From assembly GCA_036495195.1 (NCBI GenBank), contig DASXNH010000210.1:1-17778 (forward strand): a stretch of DNA of 17,778 nucleotides. Direction: 5' to 3'. The DNA is from Palsa-872 sp036495195. Its GTDB lineage: Bacteria; Chloroflexota; Dormibacteria; Dormibacterales; Dormibacteraceae. The position numbers were made by a program, and so were the translations under genes. Below, in pieces: positions 7,221 through 15,400 of the stretch. Positions within the stretch are counted from its first letter, which is position 1. The number at the start of each line of letters is the position of its first letter. The notes under the pieces were generated by a model. It was given only the letters and a program-made list of their open reading frames with translations. It was not told the DNA's origin and ran no database searches.

Positions 7221-7270
7221 ATGCCAAGCCCCGGACGCCTCTCGGGCCAAGCCAGGGCTGGGCTCCGTCC

Positions 7271-7308
7271 CCGGCGAGTGGGGAGGACCCGGCTCGGCCA
7301 TTCGCCGG
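7271..7308 (+). repeat. Inverted repeat CCGGCGA/TCGCCGG between azlD and the GNAT gene
   Basis: CCGGCGA (7271-7277) is exactly complementary to TCGCCGG (7302-7308), with 24 bases between. It lies in the 111-base gap after azlD and ends 9 bases before the proposed -10 box of the next gene. No T-run follows. It may be an operator or terminator-like fold, but in GC-rich DNA a 7-bp match can arise by chance. Confidence 0.25.
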
Positions 7309-7317
7309 AACCTGGGT

Positions 7318-7323
7318 TAGCCT
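7318..7323 (+). promoter_or_regulatory. -10 box TAGCCT, leaderless start for the GNAT gene
   Basis: TAGCCT fits TANNNT and ends 8 bases before the ATG at 7332. No Shine-Dalgarno sequence precedes that ATG, so a transcript starting at about 7330-7332 with no leader is the simplest reading. No -35 element is recognisable. Confidence 0.35.
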
Positions 7324-7331
7324 TGTGACCG

Positions 7332-7766
7332 ATGGCACTCGTCATCGACGCGGTGGCAGAGGCCACCCCAGACCTCGTTGCGGCTCTGGCAGCTTTGCTG
7401 CCGCAGCTCAACCCCGCTCTGCTTGGGCCGTCGATCGAGGAGCTGGCGATTGTCTTGGCCGATCATGCGACCACTTTGGTGGTAGCCAGCGAAGGGGGTG
7501 TCATAGTCGCCGTCGCGACCCTGATCGTTTACTCCACCCCGATATGGGTCAAGGCGCGGATCGAAGGTCTGACAGTCGACGAGCCGGCGCGCGGACGTGG
7601 CATCGGCGAGGCGTTGGTCAAGAGATGCGTCGATATTGCCCGGCAGCGTGGGGCGCGTGTGGTTGAGCTCCAATCAGCGGAGCGTCGAGAGGTGGCGCAC
7701 CGGCTCTTCGTGAACATGGGGTTCGAGCGTCGCGACAGCCATGTGTACCGGCTGACGCTGAGCTAA
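7332..7766 (+). CDS. GNAT family N-acetyltransferase
   Basis: Cytosolic acetyl-CoA-dependent acetyltransferase of 144 residues with a single GNAT domain. Motif A is clear: strand beta-4 (WVKARIEGLTVDE) leads into the pyrophosphate-binding loop R87-G92 (RGRGIG) and the helix GEALVKRCVDIARQRG. Motif B follows as VVELQSAE, then AHRLFVNMGFERRDSHVYRL. The substrate cannot be told from sequence. The start ATG has no ribosome binding site but a TANNNT box 8 bases upstream. It converges on the peptidase gene, with 7 bases between the two stop codons and no room for a terminator hairpin between them. Confidence 0.85.
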   Translation: MALVIDAVAEATPDLVAALAALLPQLNPALLGPSIEELAIVLADHATTLVVASEGGVIVAVATLIVYSTPIWVKARIEGLTVDEPARGRGIGEALVKRCVDIARQRGARVVELQSAERREVAHRLFVNMGFERRDSHVYRLTLS

Positions 7767-7773
7767 ACGAGCC

Positions 7774-9594
7774 TCAAGGCCTGGCCGCGACCAGCTTGTC
7801 GAGGCGGTCGACCATGGCGGCGAGGGCGGCGAACGCTGACGCGACAGGCTCGGGCGATGTCATGTCGACGCCCGCGAGCTTGAGCCCCTCGAGCGGGTAC
7901 ATCGAGCCGCCGGATTTCAAGAAGGCCAGGTAGTTGCGTACAGCGCCGGCATCGCCCGCGGCCACTGCCTCGGCGAGGTGGTTGGCCCCCGCGATCCCAG
8001 TCGCGTACTGAAACACATAGAAGTTGCTGTAGAGGTGGGTATGAAACTGCGCCCACGTCGAGCCTATCCGATCACGATTCCGCTGGCTCAGCTCCACCTC
8101 CGAGCCGTAGACCTCTGAGATGAGGTCGGCCATCAGGTGGTTGAGGTCGTCGGCGGTCAGGGCAACGCCTTTTTCGACGCGTTCGTGAATCTCGAGCTCG
8201 AACCGTGCCAACGTCGGCATGATGAAGAAGTAGCGATAGAAGTTGGCCATCGCCTCCTCGATCACCGCGATCTGAAACTCGGGATCCGGGTTGGTGGCAA
8301 GCAGGTACTGCCTGGTGAGGGCCTGATGCATGTTCGAAGCCACCTCCGCCTGGAACAGGCCGTAGCTCGAGTACACATAAGGCTGCGTCTTGCGCGTGTA
8401 GTACGAATGCATCGAATGCCCGAGCTCGTGAGCCAGCGTGCTCATCGAGTAGATGTCGTCGTTGTAGCTCATGAAGATGAACGGGTAGGTGCCTGGCGTG
8501 CCGGTTGAGAACGCACCCATGCGCTTCCCCTTGTTGGGGTAGACGTCAACCCACCGCTCCTCGAGCGAGCCTTTGCGCAGAACGTCCACGTACTCGTCAC
8601 CCAGGGATTTCACGCCTTCGGAGATCCAGTCCACAGCCTGTTCGTACGGAACCTTCTGCTTCGACAGCGCGAGCCGAGCTTGCAGGTCGTACGGCTCGAG
8701 CGCCGAAAGGCCCAGTGCCTGGCGGCGCACGCGCCAATAGCGGTGCCAGGTGCCCAGGTTGTCCTGAAAGGCTCGGATCACGTTGTGAAACACCCCGGCA
8801 GGGATGTGATTTGGCTCCAGCGCAGCCTCCAGCGAGGACGCGTACGCGCGCGCGCGTGAGTAGAAGACATCACGCTTGACCCCGGCCGCGAGGTTCGCGG
8901 CCATCGCGTGCTGCATCGCGATGTGCGCATCCGCATAGTTCTCGAAGGCGGAGCGGCGCAGGTTACGGTCGGGGCTGGTCAGCAGCGCTCCAATCGTTCC
9001 CTGGGCGACTTCCTCTTCGCCTTCAGCGCCACTTGCCGGCACAAATCTCAGGTCGGTGTTGGCGAGCACCGAATGCACGGACAGCGCTGTCGCGAGGGGA
9101 TCAGACGCCTGCGACAGGAGCTCCTCCACCTCGGGGCTGCGGACGTGGCTGCGCAATTTCTCGAGGCGGTCGACAAAGTGTCCGAGATGCTTGAGTCGTG
9201 GCGAGCTTGCCACCCACTCGCGGAGCTTCGGAAAGCCGATCGCGATCATCTCGGGCACCGCGAAAGCCATGGCGGCGCCGAGCCGCGCATAGGTCGAGCG
9301 CGCCCGATCCGCACGTGCCGCCGCGGCCTGGTCGGTGGCATCGACCGAATAGGACATGGTCGCGTAGACGATCACCTTGCCCATCAACAGGTGGGCGATG
9401 TCCGCTGCGTCAAACCAGTCCGCGAGCATGTCAGGCGACTCGCCCAGGTGCCCTTCGAACTCCGCGAGGTCTGGAAGCTTGGCGAGAATCGAGCTGATCG
9501 CAGCCTCCCAGCCAGCTCCGTCTGGGAACACGCTCTCGCTGTTCCAGGTGAACCTCGCATCCACGTCAGCCCGATTGGGCAGCGCCTTGCTCAC
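7774..9594 (-). CDS. pepF: Oligoendopeptidase F, M3 zinc metallopeptidase
   Basis: Cytosolic zinc peptidase of 606 residues that degrades oligopeptides; the length is normal for the PepF branch of M3. The zinc site is H389-E390-L391-G392-H393 in STLAHELGHSMHSYY, with E417 in LFQAEVAS as third ligand. The N-terminal all-helical domain runs from the typical LPNRADVDARFTW start through about residue 200, and the oligoendopeptidase N-domain precedes the catalytic domain (about 210-590). The motifs GAFSTGTPGTYPFIFMSY and the C-terminal FYVFQYATGIAGA segment also support the family. The GTG start (complement of 9592-9594) has no ribosome binding site, but a TACGCT box sits 8 bases upstream. It is divergent from the alpha/beta hydrolase gene with 46 bases between start codons. 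No frameshift or missing key residue is seen. Confidence 0.93.
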   Translation of the reverse strand: MSKALPNRADVDARFTWNSESVFPDGAGWEAAISSILAKLPDLAEFEGHLGESPDMLADWFDAADIAHLLMGKVIVYATMSYSVDATDQAAAARADRARSTYARLGAAMAFAVPEMIAIGFPKLREWVASSPRLKHLGHFVDRLEKLRSHVRSPEVEELLSQASDPLATALSVHSVLANTDLRFVPASGAEGEEEVAQGTIGALLTSPDRNLRRSAFENYADAHIAMQHAMAANLAAGVKRDVFYSRARAYASSLEAALEPNHIPAGVFHNVIRAFQDNLGTWHRYWRVRRQALGLSALEPYDLQARLALSKQKVPYEQAVDWISEGVKSLGDEYVDVLRKGSLEERWVDVYPNKGKRMGAFSTGTPGTYPFIFMSYNDDIYSMSTLAHELGHSMHSYYTRKTQPYVYSSYGLFQAEVASNMHQALTRQYLLATNPDPEFQIAVIEEAMANFYRYFFIMPTLARFELEIHERVEKGVALTADDLNHLMADLISEVYGSEVELSQRNRDRIGSTWAQFHTHLYSNFYVFQYATGIAGANHLAEAVAAGDAGAVRNYLAFLKSGGSMYPLEGLKLAGVDMTSPEPVASAFAALAAMVDRLDKLVAARP

Positions 9595-9602
9595 GGCCGG
9601 TA

Positions 9603-9608
9603 AGCGTA
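9603..9608 (-). promoter_or_regulatory. -10 box TACGCT for pepF (leaderless geometry)
   Basis: On the minus strand, TACGCT ends 8 bases before the GTG start of pepF. No Shine-Dalgarno sequence is present. It lies within GGTAAGCGTACC (9599-9610), whose outer GGTA/TACC arms are symmetrical, so a regulator site could overlap it. Confidence 0.35.
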
Positions 9609-9627
9609 CCGAGTCAAGGCCCGGCAG

Positions 9628-9633
9628 TACGAT
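9628..9633 (+). promoter_or_regulatory. -10 box TACGAT for the alpha/beta hydrolase gene (leaderless geometry)
   Basis: TACGAT ends 7 bases before the ATG at 9641. No ribosome binding site is found between them. The same hexamer precedes the tRNA-Pro gene at 16809-16814, which supports its use as a -10 element in this genome. Confidence 0.4.
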
Positions 9634-9640
9634 TCAGGGC

Positions 9641-10525
9641 ATGTCAAGGCTCGCGGCGAATGGAATTGAAATCGAATACGAAACCTTCGGTGACCCGAAG
9701 GCAGTGCCCCTCCTGTTGGTCAGCGGGCTGGGGTCTCAGCTGACCAGCTTTGACGTGGAGTTTTGCGAGCAGCTGCGGGATCGAGGCTTTTACGTGATCC
9801 GGTACGACAACCGTGACGCCGGCCTGTCCACCAAGATGGAGGCCGCTGGCGAGCCCGACCTGATGGCGGCCTTTGGCGGCAATGCGAAGCCGGCCTACCG
9901 GCTGGACGATCTCGCCGATGACGCCGCGGGACTCCTCAGCGGGCTGGGCATTGGCGCCGCTCACATCGTTGGCGTCTCGATGGGAGGCTTCATCGCCCAA
10001 CTGGTCGCCATCAACCATCCCGATCGTGTCCTCTCGCTGACATCGATCATGTCCGGCCCGGGTGGCGAGGACGAGGTCCCGCCGCAACCGGAAGGCGCCG
10101 ATGTGCTGATGAGAGTCCCACCGCCGACACGTGAAGGTCAGATCGAACATGGCCTGTGGATCCGAGAGACGCTCAAGGGGCCCGGCGACCCGTTCGATGA
10201 GGCCATGGAGACACGCCAGGTGGAGAGTGCATACGACAGGTCTTACTACCCGGTCGGCACGGGACGCCAGCTCGTGGCGGTACTCGCGGCCGACAGCCGG
10301 CTGGAAAAATTGAGCCGCTTGAAGGTGCCGGTACTTGTGATCCACGGTACCGACGACGTTCTGGTTCCGGTCGAGAACGGACGCAGAGTCGCCGATGCGA
10401 TTCCGGGCGCGCGCCTGCTCGAGTTCGAGCAGATGGGTCACAACCTTCCAGAGCGGGTCTGGCCACAGATTGTCGACGCTATCGACCAGCTGGCCAGGCA
10501 GGCGCGGGTACCCCAGCCGCGGTAG
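9641..10525 (+). CDS. Alpha/beta hydrolase
   Basis: Serine hydrolase of 294 residues with the alpha/beta fold. The catalytic triad is visible: S113 in the nucleophile elbow GVSMGGF, D239 in VIHGTDDVLVP, and H267 in QMGHNLP. The oxyanion region is LLVSGLGSQ, followed by VIRYDNRDAGLST, a form common in esterases and lactonase-like members. The specific substrate is unknown. The start is the ATG at 9641, giving MSRLAANGIEIEYE; the open frame extends upstream to 9377 only because it runs antisense through pepF. It begins a three-gene unit with ccdA (2 bases after its stop) and an ICMT-like gene, though no functional link is evident from sequence. Confidence 0.88.
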   Translation: MSRLAANGIEIEYETFGDPKAVPLLLVSGLGSQLTSFDVEFCEQLRDRGFYVIRYDNRDAGLSTKMEAAGEPDLMAAFGGNAKPAYRLDDLADDAAGLLSGLGIGAAHIVGVSMGGFIAQLVAINHPDRVLSLTSIMSGPGGEDEVPPQPEGADVLMRVPPPTREGQIEHGLWIRETLKGPGDPFDEAMETRQVESAYDRSYYPVGTGRQLVAVLAADSRLEKLSRLKVPVLVIHGTDDVLVPVENGRRVADAIPGARLLEFEQMGHNLPERVWPQIVDAIDQLARQARVPQPR

Positions 10526-10527
10526 GC

Positions 10528-11283
10528 ATGCCGACTCTGGAGGGGATCAGCCCGGCCATCGCCTTCCTCGCCGGCCTGGTCTCGTTCGTTTCGCCGTGCG
10601 TTCTGCCGTTGGTGCCCGCATACCTTGCCTTTCTCGGAGCGCGCGCGGGGCAACCGGCGGTTGCCGTTGGTCCGGGGGTCGCAGCCGTGCCGGCCTCGCC
10701 ATCCCTTCCGGTGGCGGCGGCGGGAGCCGGCTTCGTGGCAGGACTCTCGCTCGTGTTCATCCTTTTCTTCTACGTCTTCTCGATCGCGGTGCAGCCGATA
10801 CGCGGTTACGTGCCCGTGGTCGCCGGCGTGTTCGTCATCGCCATGGCCATGCATGTCGCGGGCTTGATCCGAATTCCATTCCTCTCGGGTGAGTACCGGC
10901 TCATGAAAAAGGCTCCGACTGGCGGCGGCGTCGCCGGTGGATTCGTGCTGGGCATGGGGTTCGCGAGTGGATGGACGCCTTGCATCGGGGTGACGCTCAG
11001 CGCGGTGCTCAGCTCCGCGGTGTCCGCCGGCACCACGGCTCAGGGGCTTGTCCTGATGATCGCCTACTGCTTGGGACTGGGCCTTCCGTTCATCGTTCTG
11101 GCGTTTGCGTTGGAGCGGGCGCGCCCGCTCGTTCGCCTTGTCAACAGCCACCGGCGCGCCATTGACCTGGCGTCCGCTGCCGTGCTGCTGGTGATGGGGG
11201 TGCTTCTGCTCACCAACAAGCTGACGATCCTCGCCGCGGGCATCTCGCAGCTGGTTCCGTCGTGGCCCTCGCCCACGCTTTGA
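10528..11283 (+). CDS. ccdA: CcdA/DsbD-type transmembrane thiol-disulfide oxidoreductase
   Basis: Inner-membrane protein of 251 residues with six or seven hydrophobic helices that carries reducing equivalents from cytosolic thioredoxin across the membrane, for cytochrome c maturation or other thiol repair. The two redox cysteines sit in the expected motifs: C24 in VSPCVLPLVP and C152 in SGWTPCIG. A less conserved Ala/Pro/Val-rich insertion lies at about 43-65. The start ATG is 2 bases after the alpha/beta hydrolase stop. No ResA, CcsA/CcsB or thioredoxin gene is beside it, so its extracytoplasmic partner must be encoded elsewhere. The ICMT-like gene follows or overlaps it, depending on start choice. 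Confidence 0.88.
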   Translation: MPTLEGISPAIAFLAGLVSFVSPCVLPLVPAYLAFLGARAGQPAVAVGPGVAAVPASPSLPVAAAGAGFVAGLSLVFILFFYVFSIAVQPIRGYVPVVAGVFVIAMAMHVAGLIRIPFLSGEYRLMKKAPTGGGVAGGFVLGMGFASGWTPCIGVTLSAVLSSAVSAGTTAQGLVLMIAYCLGLGLPFIVLAFALERARPLVRLVNSHRRAIDLASAAVLLVMGVLLLTNKLTILAAGISQLVPSWPSPTL

Positions 11284-11342
11284 TCGAGCTCGATCGTGTG
11301 GTTGGGCCGCCGATGTTCTTCGGCCAACCAGGAGCCACGACG

Positions 11343-11909
11343 GTGTCAGTCCTCGTGTTCTGGTTCGTCTTCTATGTGTGGGTCGCGTCGGAGTGGTGGT
11401 TGGGATACCGCCTCCGGCGAATCCCCAACGACGCGACCAACCGTGACGCCGGCTCCAAGTGGTGGTTGATTGCATCTGTATGGGCAACAGTCACCGCCGG
11501 CTTCGGGCTGTCGTTTGGGTTCCCAGAGACCGCAATTACTACGGGACGGACGGCGGTCTTCGTCACCGGCCTGGTTCTGATGATCGGCGGAATGGCGCTC
11601 CGGTGGTATTCGATCCGCGTGCTTGGCGCTTCGTTCACCATGGAGGTCGCCACTCGACCGGGTCAGGCGATCGTGCAATCCGGCCCATACCGCCATATAC
11701 GGCATCCGTCCTACACGGGCGCGCTGCTCACTCTGCTGGGCATCCTGCTTTGCTGCGCCAACTTCGCGTCGCTGGCCGCGATCGTGCTGGCCTTGGGCGG
11801 TTACGCGGTTCGGATCAGGGTCGAAGAACAGGCGTTGGCGACTCAGCTCGGCCCGCCTTATCGCGACTACATGAGGCGAACCAAACGTCTGGTTCCGTTC
11901 TTGATCTAG
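11343..11909 (+). CDS. Isoprenylcysteine carboxyl methyltransferase-like membrane protein
   Basis: SAM-dependent methyltransferase-like integral membrane protein of the ICMT/PEMT group, 188 residues from the chosen start. The family core is clear: GPYRHIRHPSYTGALL from about residue 114, then a hydrophobic pair, and RIRVEEQAL followed by GPPYRDYMRRTKRLVPF. Four or five hydrophobic segments are visible. The GTG at 11343 is preferred because AGGAG (11330-11334) lies 8 bases upstream. The frame is open from GTG 11262, which would overlap ccdA by 22 bases and add 27 residues; ATG 11313 and TTG 11280 (overlapping the ccdA stop) are also possible. Bacterial relatives rarely act on prenylated proteins, so the substrate is unknown. 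Its stop overlaps that of the flavin reductase on the other strand. Confidence 0.8.
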   Translation: MSVLVFWFVFYVWVASEWWLGYRLRRIPNDATNRDAGSKWWLIASVWATVTAGFGLSFGFPETAITTGRTAVFVTGLVLMIGGMALRWYSIRVLGASFTMEVATRPGQAIVQSGPYRHIRHPSYTGALLTLLGILLCCANFASLAAIVLALGGYAVRIRVEEQALATQLGPPYRDYMRRTKRLVPFLI

Positions 11910-12403
11910 CCCCCAATGGCGTCGTACAGGCGGCGGCTGTAGATCATCGGTCTGACGTTCTCGCGGTGGTCGCCCTCGGTGACCAGCCCAATCAGGATCC
12001 AGTGGTCGCCCGCCTCCAGCGTGTCCTTCAACGTGCAGACGGCGTAAGCGGAGGTGTCGTTCTCGAAGATCGGCCCGCCAATTGGGCTGCTGGGGCGGCG
12101 CCAGGCTACGGCATCGAACTTGCTCGTCAGCTTGGTCGCCATCCGCCGAGCCAGCTCCTCGCGGCCCGCAGCAAGGATGTTGGCCGTGAATCCCCCTGTT
12201 TGTTGGACGGCCGGCAGGGTGTTCGAGGTCTTGTCGATGCAGGCCAGCGCCAGAGGCGGAGTCATCGAGGCGGCGCAGAAGGCGCTCACCGTCAAGCCCC
12301 GTGGCTGCCCATCCTGTCCGAACGCGGTCAGGACGACGACGCCGCTGGGAAAGCTGGCCATGACGTCGCGAAACCGCTGCGGATCGATCATTGACCCGAC
12401 CAT
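11906..12403 (-). CDS. Flavin reductase-like domain protein
   Basis: FMN-binding split-barrel protein of the flavin reductase family, which supplies reduced flavin to two-component monooxygenases or acts as an NAD(P)H:flavin oxidoreductase. The 165 residues cover one complete domain: IDPQRFRDVMASFPSGVVVLTA, then GLTVSAFCAASMTPPLALACIDK and GGFTANILAAGREELARR, ending with the GDHWILIGLVTEGDH strand. The start is uncertain: ATG at 12407-12409, 12401-12403 or 12389-12391. The middle one is used because AGGG lies about 6 bases before it. No monooxygenase gene is adjacent. It is divergent from the helicase gene, and a palindrome lies in the region between. Its stop shares CTAG with the converging ICMT-like gene. 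Confidence 0.85.
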   Translation of the reverse strand: MVGSMIDPQRFRDVMASFPSGVVVLTAFGQDGQPRGLTVSAFCAASMTPPLALACIDKTSNTLPAVQQTGGFTANILAAGREELARRMATKLTSKFDAVAWRRPSSPIGGPIFENDTSAYAVCTLKDTLEAGDHWILIGLVTEGDHRENVRPMIYSRRLYDAIGG

Positions 12404-12418
12404 ACACATCCCTGTGTT

Positions 12419-12432
12419 AACGAACGCTCGTT
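12419..12432. promoter_or_regulatory. Palindromic operator candidate between flavin reductase and lhr
   Basis: AACGAACGCTCGTT is symmetrical at 12 of 14 positions (AACGA / TCGTT arms around a CG centre). It lies in the 58-base gap between the flavin reductase and helicase starts, about 16 bases upstream of the reductase start and 30 bases before the helicase start. Palindromes of this form are common TetR-family operators. No regulator gene lies in the window. Confidence 0.4.
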
Positions 12433-12461
12433 TGCGGAACCGAACGGCCCAAAATTGAAAG

Positions 12462-15400
12462 GTGGCGAGTTCAATCGATCTCTTCGCGCCGGCTACCCGG
12501 GAGTGGTTTCAAGGCGCCTTCGAGGGTCCGACGCCGGTCCAGGAACGCGGCTGGCAGGAGGTGGCCGCCGGCCGACACGTCCTCATGGCAGCTCCCACCG
12601 GTAGCGGCAAGACGCTCGCGGCCTTCCTCTGGTGCATCGACCGGCTGACCACCGAGCCCACGCCGCCCGAGACTGAGCGCTGCCGCGTCCTCTATGTGTC
12701 GCCGATGAAGGCGCTGGCCCACGACGTCGACCGAAACCTGCGCTCACCGCTGATTGGCATCGGGCACCAACTGCGGTCACTTGGCCCGGTCGCTCCGGAG
12801 CTGTCCGTCGCGATCCGCACAGGCGACACGCCGGCCGATGCGCGCCGCTCGATGGAGCGCCATCCGCCAGACATCCTCATCACGACACCCGAGTCGCTCT
12901 ATCTCCTGCTCACCAGCAACGCCAGGAAGATCCTCGCGTCGGTTCGGTGGCTGATCATCGACGAGATCCACTCGGTCGCCGCCACCAAGCGTGGTTCGCA
13001 CCTGGCGCTGAGCCTCGAGCGTCTGTGCGCGATAACCACGGTCGAGCCGCAGCGACTCGGCCTCTCGGCCACGCAGCGGCCGCTGGAAGAGGTGGCGCGG
13101 TTTCTGGGTGGCACGAGTCGCGAGGTCGCCATCGTCGATGCGGGGCGGCTCAAGACGATGGAGGTCAGGGTCGAGGTGCCAGTCGACGACATGGCCCGGC
13201 TCACGGTCGAGGACGACAATGGCCGGCCGGCGGGCAGCATCTGGCCGGCGATCTATCCGCGGCTGCTAGCCCTCATCCGCGAGCACCGCTCGACCATCGT
13301 CTTCGTCAACTCGAGACGTCTCGCCGAACGCCTTGCAGCGCGCGTCAACGAGCTGGCCGGCGAAGAGCTCGTGCTGGCTCACCATGGATCGATCGCGCGC
13401 GAGCAGCGACTGTTGATCGAGGACCAGCTCAAGGCGGGTGTCATCCGCGGCCTCATCGCGACGTCCACCCTCGAGCTGGGCATCGACATGGGCGCTGTCG
13501 ACCTCGTCCTTCAGGTGGAAGCGCCACCCAGCGTGGCGGCCGGCATCCAGCGCGTGGGACGAGCGGGACATTCGGTCGGCGAAGTCTCGCGCGGCGTGGT
13601 CATTCCCAACTTTCGCGGCGGCCTGCTCGAGACCGCAGCGGTGGTTGAAGGCATGCTCGAAGGGCGCATCGAGTCGACGACTGTGCCGCGCAAGCCGCTC
13701 GACGTTCTCGCCCAACAGATCGTCGCGATGTGCGCGATGGACGAGTGGCAGGTCGATGAGCTGGCCGCCGTGGTCCGCGGCGCCTATCCGTACAGTGACC
13801 TCGGACCGCTCGCCCTCGAGTCGGTCCTCGACATGCTCAGCGGGCGCTACCCCTCTGACGACTTTGCCGAGCTGCGTCCGCGAATTGTGTGGGACCGCCT
13901 GGCCGGCACGCTTCGGGGCCGCGCCGGCGCGCAGCGGCTGGCGGTGACCAATCCGGGGACCATCCCCGACCGCGGGCTCTACACCGTGAACCTCGTCGAT
14001 AACGGGCGTCGTGTAGGCGAACTCGACGAGGAGATGGTTTACGAGAGCCGCGTCGGCGAGACGTTCATCCTCGGCGCGTCTACCTGGCGCATCGCCGAGA
14101 TAGGTCAGTCGCAGGTGCTCGTCACCCCGGCGCCCGGGGAGCCGGGCAGGGTTGCGTTCTGGCACGCGGACGCGCCGAGCCGGCCGGTGGAGCTTGGCCT
14201 TGCGCTCGGCAAGATGGTGCGCGAGCTGCGTGCGCTTGCGCCTGATGAGGCAGCGGAACGTTTGCGAACGCGAGCCGGATTCGACGACCGCGCGATCAAG
14301 AACCTGCTCGCCTACCTCGATGATCAGGCCGCAGCCACTGGCGCGGTGCCCGACGATCGCACGGTCGTCGTAGAGCGGTTCCGCGACGAGGTGGGGGACT
14401 GGCGGGTTTGCGTGCACACGCCGCTTGGAGGTCGCGTGCACGCGCCGCTGGCCCTTGCGCTCGAGTCCCGCCTGCAGGAACGGCTGGGCATCGATGCGCG
14501 CGCGATGTGGACCGATGACGGAATCGCGCTACACCTGCCCGACGTCGACACGCCTCCTCCGCTCGACGAGCTGATGCTCGACCCTGAGGAGGTCGAGGCT
14601 CTCGTGCAGGCGCAGCTCCCCGGCTCGGCGCTGTTTGCGGGCCGCTTCCGCGAGAACGCGGCGCGCTCGCTGTTGCTGCCCCGTCGCCGGCCTGGGCAGA
14701 GGACCCCGCTGTGGCAGCAGCGCATGCGCAGCGCAGGCCTGTTGAAGGTTGCGGGTCAGTACCCGGAATTCCCGATCCTGGCCGAGACGTGGCGTGAATG
14801 CATGGCCGACCACTTCGACATGGGCGCGCTGATGACATTGCTGCGCGGGATCCGCTCGCGCGAGGTTCGCGTCGTGGCCGTGGACACTGAGCGGGCCTCG
14901 CCGTTCGCGTCCTCACTGCTCTTTTCGTACGTGGCCGAGTTCATGTATGCCGGCGACTCGCCCCTGGCGGAACGCCGGGCCCAGGCGCTTACGCTGGATC
15001 GCGAGTTGCTCGCCGAGCTGCTGGGCACCGAGGACCTGCGCGAGCTGCTGGATCCAGATGCCATCACCGCCGTGGAGGTCGAGCTCCAGGGCCTGCTCCC
15101 GGAACGCTTCCCGCGCGATCCTGACGAGGCGCACGACCTGTTGGCCCGGCTGGGCGACCTGGGCGACGCCGAGGCTTTGGCGCGCGGGATCGCGCCGGAA
15201 TGGCTGCGCACCCTTGAGCGCGAGCGGCGCGCGATCGTTGTGCGCGCGGCGGGCGAGTCGCGCTGGATCGCGGCCGAGGACGCGGGCCGCTACCGTGCCG
15301 CTTTCGGGTCCAGCCTGCCGGTCGGATTGCCCGACGCATTTCTCGATCCCGGCCTGCTACCGCTCGAATCCCTCGCGCGGCGGTGGGCACGCACCCACGT

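Noticed and set aside
7221..7328. Small open frame of about 35 codons following azlD
   Set aside because: Arg/Gly/Pro-rich, no RBS of its own beyond the azlD end, and no similarity I recognise. It overlaps the inverted repeat and the -10 box of the next gene.
9377..9640. Upstream extension of the alpha/beta hydrolase frame
   Set aside because: It overlaps pepF in antisense; the ATG at 9641 gives the usual N-terminus and has a -10 box at leaderless distance.
13266..14441. 391-residue minus-strand frame inside lhr
   Set aside because: Its composition is typical of antisense GC-rich DNA and it lies fully inside a well-supported helicase gene.
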